64,000 bases of DNA from Theristus sp. LFF4_11 (taxonomy: Eukaryota; Nematoda; Chromadorea; Monhysterida; Xyalidae): NCBI GenBank assembly GCA_030248135.1, contig JASANC010005168.1:22501-86500 (forward strand), given 5' to 3'. Both the position numbers and the translations under genes were made by a program. The notes below the pieces were generated by a model that saw only the letters and a program-made list of their open reading frames with translations, did no database searches and was not told the DNA's origin. This document shows, in pieces, positions 58,763-64,000 of this stretch. Position 1 is the first letter of the stretch. Each line of letters opens with the position of its first letter.

Positions 58763-60425
58763 TCAGCAAATGGGGTGGCCGTCTGTCATTTGGTGTTCTT
58801 GCGGAGATGTTATTGTTTGTGAGTGAGCGAGAAAGTCCTAGTTTGAAGACAGAACACTTCGGTAACAAACGCAGTAATGTTAGCACACGTGCAATGATAC
58901 GCCTGTGCAACCGAGTGCACTGTCTTCAGGCAGTATAGGCTGTTCACTGGAACCTGTCACACATCGATGGTGTCTGACAGGTTTCGGTAAGCGGACTGTA
59001 ACATTATGTTTGTTTTCTTGTCGTATTTTGAATGGTCGAGTTTCAAATTTCTCACTGAATTTAGTTGGCTGGCAAAACAACGCTGTTATCCAGCATGCTA
59101 ATTTCTTTGAGTTGTTTGAGTTGAAATATGGAGAATGTTGGCTATCATTTGAATTGAGCCAATCAATCCGGTAGAAAATATGTTCGTGATATTCAGCGAT
59201 TTGATTGGTTCAATACATTTCCACTGACAAAATACGATTTAGTATCGAAAAATGTTTGTTGTTGGTTTTGAAGTAGTTTTCGTCGGGTTCCAGAGTTGCT
59301 ATGTATTATGATAATGTTATTTTTTTCGTGAATGATATGATAATGCTTGGAAACATGAAAGGCGTGGTTTTTCATTGGAATTGATAACCGTGAAACGAAC
59401 GTTTTTTGTTGAAATAAAAATTATTCTATTCTGTTGTGATTTGTATTCCCAGCTTTGCAGTGTGTCAGCTTTGTCTTGTTTTCACAGGTTTTTTGTTTGG
59501 GCCACCGCATTCTGTTTATTCGTTTTACATTGGCGTTAAATACGGTGTAAATAGATGCACTAGTATTGTGATGTTTTCAATGGAAGACTGTTTTTGTCAA
59601 CTTCAGATTTTTTGACCTGCTCTCATTTCATTTCTGTCGGTTTCTTTCACACTTTTTCTGGAATATGTTCAAAGTTAATTTTTGTTTAATGTTCTTAACA
59701 CCGTGTTTTTTGCGCATCGCAAAAAAGCGTGCAATTGCGATCATGGTTTATTGAAATTTTAATTATTCCATCTTTGAAAAAAGTTCTGTTTTGCCACTGT
59801 ATGAATTGCATTACCCATGCATCATAATCTGTGTTCTTCTTCTTCTGGATTTGTGATTCATAGCATGATGCTGAAATAATTTACCATGTTAAAATTTAGT
59901 GGATTTTGTGTGAAAATCGGTTTATAAGAACCTTGCAAACAGACGTACATGCAAAGGACTTTGCTAACGTCTTTGCTTGACGGGTTCCAAAACGCAAGCT
60001 GTATTTTGCAAAAAAAACTGTCCGAGTCATGCTTGTTTTTAATTCTACCCGTAGCAATTCCGGTTCCGTAGTTGTCATGTGCATATTTTTACTTGTTGCG
60101 ATTATCTTGAATGTAAATTATAGTCGTTAAAATCAGTATTTTCTCATCGGTTTTCCACGGACCCTTTTTTGTTTTTTGGTCCATTTTTGGTGTTTCTAGC
60201 TGTTTTGCGTCCAGCCAGCTCCAGTGAAATAATGTTAACTTATAAAGGTATTTCGTCATGAAAGTTTTGAAATAAAAGTTACAAGCTGCAACGGTGGTGG
60301 TGTGCTGGTGCACGTTTCGAATGCGAAGAAAAGTCGCAGAATTTTTTTTTTTACTTTTGTTACAGAATTTTTTGCAGCAAATCACAAGAAACGCGTCGCT
60401 TCAGCAGCGTTTTTAAAACACGAAA
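58763..60425. other. Intergenic between MDR and GatA genes
   Basis: MDR 3' flank and GatA promoter, both on the plus strand. AT-rich, without recognised repeats or genes. Confidence 0.5.
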
Positions 60426-63400
60426 ATGCCCACATCATTGGATTTTCACCGGATCGTCGCGCGCGCCCGTGCGCTGCGGCATTTGAACATGTTTATCACG
60501 GAAAGGTTGGCAAGAGGCAATTTTTTGCAGTCGGGTTTTTTTTTTGTCGCACAAACTTTCTCAGTGCCTGAATTCAAGGTGAACAAACGTTCACGAATTA
60601 ACAAGAGTAATGGTGATATTCAAAAAATCCTACCTGTTTGTATCTTTTTGGGTTTCACATTCACGACCAGAAGCAGTGTTATCAACCAAATTGGCTGGTG
60701 AAATTTTCAAACTGGAAAATGTGTCAGGCGACACAGCCCCGAACTACAGTCAAACAAAACGCATCCAACTAGCTGATCGTGGTCACGTGATGCATGGATT
60801 CCATGCACGCCTAACTCCGCCTCTACGTCAATCCATGCCAACCAATCAGCTAGTTGGATATGTTATAGAGTTCGCCTGTACACTAAACGTTCAACTGGTC
60901 AGGTTTGACTTGTTCGAGCGCGAGGCGTCCGCTCGTTTGGCCGCTTACAAGCATCGTCTCAAGGAGGCACGAGCGGAGGACGGTTTGCCAACGACGAACA
61001 TTGACATTTCCAACAGGGCGGTGTTTCCGATTGCTGTGAAAGATGCGTTCAGGTATCGTCAGAGTTTGAGGACCCGGCACCTCGGTTCATTTATTTATGC
61101 TATATGCTGCTCAGACGCAAACAGTCTAAAGCAGATACAGTCGAACTCTAAATTATAGGGCATCAGCTGATTGGTTGGTGATTACGGTATGCATGCTTTC
61201 GGTGCAGGCATTGCTGTGAGGGGCGGAGTGTGGTTTGCACAGGACGCATGCATCAGGTGATCACCAACCAACAGTTGATTCCCTATAATTTTGAGTTAGG
61301 TGCACTGATTGGCTGCACCATGCTCAATCAGCCGGTTTTGTTTCTGATTTTTTTCAGTACGGCTAACATTCGCACAACTTGCGGCTCGAAAATGTTGGCC
61401 AATTACATCCCACCGTATTCGGCTACCGTTGTTTCAAGACTGGAACAAGTTTGTTACACGTTTTTTTATGTGTTGTGTCGTTTGACAAAGATCGTGTTGA
61501 GACCGATTACGGTAGATGCCGTACCCCTTTGAATGCACAGTTTTGTCATTTGCCTGGTGTAACAAGGGTGTGTTACCGTGGCACTCGCAAAACCGTTTTC
61601 CCGCCAAAATGCCACCCAAATTCTACCCAAAATTCCACCCAAAAATCAACCCAAAAATCAAACGTTCAATTTTCAAAAAAGGCCGGCGGCGTGCTCGTCG
61701 GCAAAACGAACATGGACGAATTCTCGATGGGCACCTCGACGATGAACAGTCATTTCGGCCCGTCCAAGAATCCGTGGACGCACGTCGCGCACGCTGATTG
61801 GTCGGATTCGAAGTTGAACGATGATTGGCTACTGCCGGGCGGCTCGTCGGGCGGCAGCGCCATCGCGGTCGCGTGCGGCATCGCTAGAATGTTTGTGGAC
61901 CGGTTTTTTGTCTGAAGTTTGAGAACTTGTCCTTGGCTCACTGTCGTCGGAGTCGTGCCCAAGGGTAGAAGGAACATTGGCCATCAATTGGCCACTTTCT
62001 AGTTTCTCCACGTGTATGTCCTGTCCACAGCAATGTTAGAACTTTCCGCCTACAGAATGGTAGACAGGAGTCTTACATCTACGCTACAGAAAATCATGTT
62101 GGGTTTAAAAAAATTGAAATGAAATGAAAAAATTGAAATTTGAAAATAAGAAAATGAAAAACTGACAAAAAGGAGACAAACCAAAGCACCTCATCCCAAT
62201 TTTGCTGGCCAATTTTGCAGCGCGCTCGGCTCGGACACCGGCGGCTCGACGCGAAATCCGGCCGCGTTTTGCGGCGTCGTCGGGCTGAAACCGAGCTACG
62301 GTCTCCTGTCGCGGCACGGTCTGATACCGCTCGTGAACTCGCTCGACGTGCCGGCGATTCTGACGCACAACGTCGCTGACGCCGCGTGGGCACTTGGTGT
62401 GGTACAATTATTGAGATGAATTTGGAGCTTCCAAACTAGTATTCTTGAACAGCTACATGCTGATTGGCTGATTTTCGAGAGTCTGTATGATATGAATATT
62501 GTACTCATTGGTGGAACGTTCGAAATTTGTTTCTGTTATTTCACTTCCACACAGACCTGATGGCCGGCCAGGACCGACTGGATTCCACCTCGATTTCACG
62601 GCCGCCAAGAAGTTACCAAAATCTCGCGCAGAAAATCGACTCACTGACAATCGGCATTCCGCAGGTATCGGGCGCCACACTTTATGAGCGCCATTTCAAA
62701 ACTGACCCGCTGATTGGCTGCGTTTTGTCGGGTTCAGTCAATCAGCGCATTAAATTCAAAGTGCAGTGGATCGGGTCGCAAGTTGCGTTCCCTTAACTCC
62801 GTGCGCTTACAATGTTGCTTGCATACGAATGTAATGTTTTCACCCTAGAACTTCCGAGATTTCGGACACAGTCTATGACTGGAAAGGACGTTTATACTTC
62901 TGAATTGACTGATTAACGAAAAATGAATTATCGAGTTGGCAAATACGAAGCAGGAAAAGGTCGCACTCGAATTGTCCACGTAGTTGGTATCAAACGCTGT
63001 CTTGTTGGTTGGCTGAGTGTTCGCTTAATGCTTGCACTCAATTCCACTAACAAGCAATTTCAAACGGAGAAAAACGTCAGCATTAAAATCAAAAAAGGGA
63101 TTGCAATATATTATTTGCACACAAACGTTTCGAAATCGTCGTCACCAGGAATACTACCCACCGGAGCTGTCAGCTGAGGTGTGGCGCTGCTGGCGTGACA
63201 CCGCCGATCTGCTGCGGTCGCGTGGGGGCGCTCGTGTCGTGCCCGTCTCGATGCCGCACACTCATTGGTCGATTCGCTGTTATCATGTGCTTGGTGAATG
63301 CGAGATCGCGTCGAATATGGCGAGGTTGTAGTATTTTCGTGTTTTTGTTCCGTGTGTCTTGTTTGGTTTCTCATTTTTTTGGTCTTTAGAGTTTTTCGTT

Positions 63401-64000
63401 TGCACGGAATTCGCTGATTGGCTGGTTTTAAGAGTGGGTGCGATGGTTGCTCGGACTGAATGGCTTCACGTTCACCTGGCTTGTTGTTTGCGGTTTCGCC
63501 AACTGGCGAACCTGCTGGCAACCGCGCGGTGCCGTTTGCTGGCCCGTCAGTGCCAGGATGCCAAAATGAAAGAAGGTCACTGACTCAAAAAACGTTGAAA
63601 TTTTGAAAAAAATGACGAATTTCCCGGACAGATTTGACGGCGTCGAGTATGGCCATCGTGCCGAGGGTGAATTCGAGTCGGTTGATGCGCTCTACGCAGC
63701 AACGAGAAGCGAGGCGTTTAACGAAGTTGTACGAAGACGCATTTTGGCCGGCAATTATTTTCTGCTTCGAGAGTATGGTGTTTTTTTGGCGGTTTTCTGG
63801 TGTTCTTTTGTTTGACCATCCGTGAACTTGAATGAAAATGAAAAAAACTATATGTGTTCCTTGGAATGTCTGAGTTTTCCGTCAATGGTCTCATGTGTCT
63901 GAGAGAGTGTTGTTAACGATAAAGTTTTGAGAAACTCCTGTATCGGAGAGCCTCATAAATGAATGCGTGTTTTCAAGTCTATCGGTCAGTCCGCCGTCAG
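60426..64000 (+). CDS. gatA: Glutamyl-tRNA(Gln) amidotransferase subunit A (GatA/QRSL1), 5' part
   Basis: Eight exons are visible: 60426-60505, 60903-61052, 61358-61448, 61682-61890, 62221-62396, 62555-62664, 63149-63324 and 63632-63772, all in phase, about 377 residues; the remaining roughly 150 should lie beyond the window. Amidase signature: FPIAVKDAF (catalytic Lys), [31 protein letters not shown] (cis-Ser), [20 protein letters not shown] (nucleophile Ser) and [20 protein letters not shown]; then [14 protein letters not shown] and [14 protein letters not shown]. With GatB and GatC it converts Glu-tRNA(Gln) to Gln-tRNA(Gln) in mitochondria. The mitochondrial leader is short or lies in the first residues ([19 protein letters not shown] is basic enough). 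The start was chosen for that reason. Introns 1 and 2 carry Tc1-like MITEs. Confidence 0.96.
60745..60880. mobile_element. Tc1/mariner-like MITE
   Basis: TACAGTCAAACAAAACGCATCCAACTAGCTGATCG pairs (in part) with CCAACCAATCAGCTAGTTGGATATG...CGCCTGTA. GatA intron 1; its subtype (CATATCCAACTAGCTGAT) equals the one at 3482. Confidence 0.78.
61136..61297. mobile_element. Tc1/mariner-like MITE
   Basis: TACAGTCGAACTCTAAATTA at the left, TGATTCCCTATAATTTTGAG at the right; inner GATTGGTTGGTGATTAC/GTGATCACCAACCAAC arms. GatA intron 2. Confidence 0.82.

Overview
This is a eukaryotic, almost certainly nematode, genomic window. The genes are split by GT-AG introns. The gene content includes a cuticlin-type ZP protein, a dTDP-rhamnose-pathway reductase of the kind nematodes keep, short ionotropic-receptor-like channels, a concentrative nucleoside transporter (SLC28/CNT), cyclin H, a DNAJB12/14-type ER J-protein, a zinc-less medium-chain dehydrogenase and mitochondrial GatA. 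No species can be named from the sequence alone. Noncoding DNA is AT-rich; exons are clearly more GC-rich.

Layout of genes: 75-1262 (+) 3' end of a cuticlin; 2930-3895 (+) small secreted protein; 4166-6713 (-) RmlD-like reductase; 9614-12004 (-) type I membrane C-type lectin; 12847-14085 (-) single-exon IR-like receptor; 16021-24049 (+) SLC28 nucleoside transporter; 24322-26979 (-) second IR-like receptor; 27650-29087 (-) type I membrane PAN/apple protein; 29604-32432 (-) cyclin H; 37367-50909 (+) DNAJB12/14-like with a 9-kb first intron; 55263-58762 (+) MDR dehydrogenase; 60426 to beyond the right edge (+) GatA/QRSL1. Most models were checked by codon phase across each splice junction. The genes do not form one pathway; this is an ordinary gene neighbourhood with housekeeping, cuticle and receptor genes side by side. 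Two different signal-peptide/ectodomain/TM/short-tail receptors and two IR-like channels lie within 20 kb, all on the minus strand.

The striking part is the repeat landscape. At least four related non-autonomous DNA-transposon families are present whose ends begin TAGGG or TAGAG, with exact 8-bp target duplications (hAT-like). They are inserted into one another: one within another in an SLC28 intron, and three within a single element at 32551-35851. Empty-site copies elsewhere in the window confirm the insertions. Other repeats are five TTAA-edged hairpin elements clustered in the first 6.3 kb, about ten copies of a Tc1/mariner-like palindromic MITE (one carrying a tRNA-derived SINE), a 288-bp higher-order tandem array (40.1-42.9 kb), a 1.25-kb element with long near-identical inverted ends, two large foldbacks inside receptor introns, and a homopolymer block at 45.69-46.08 kb that looks like an assembly fault.
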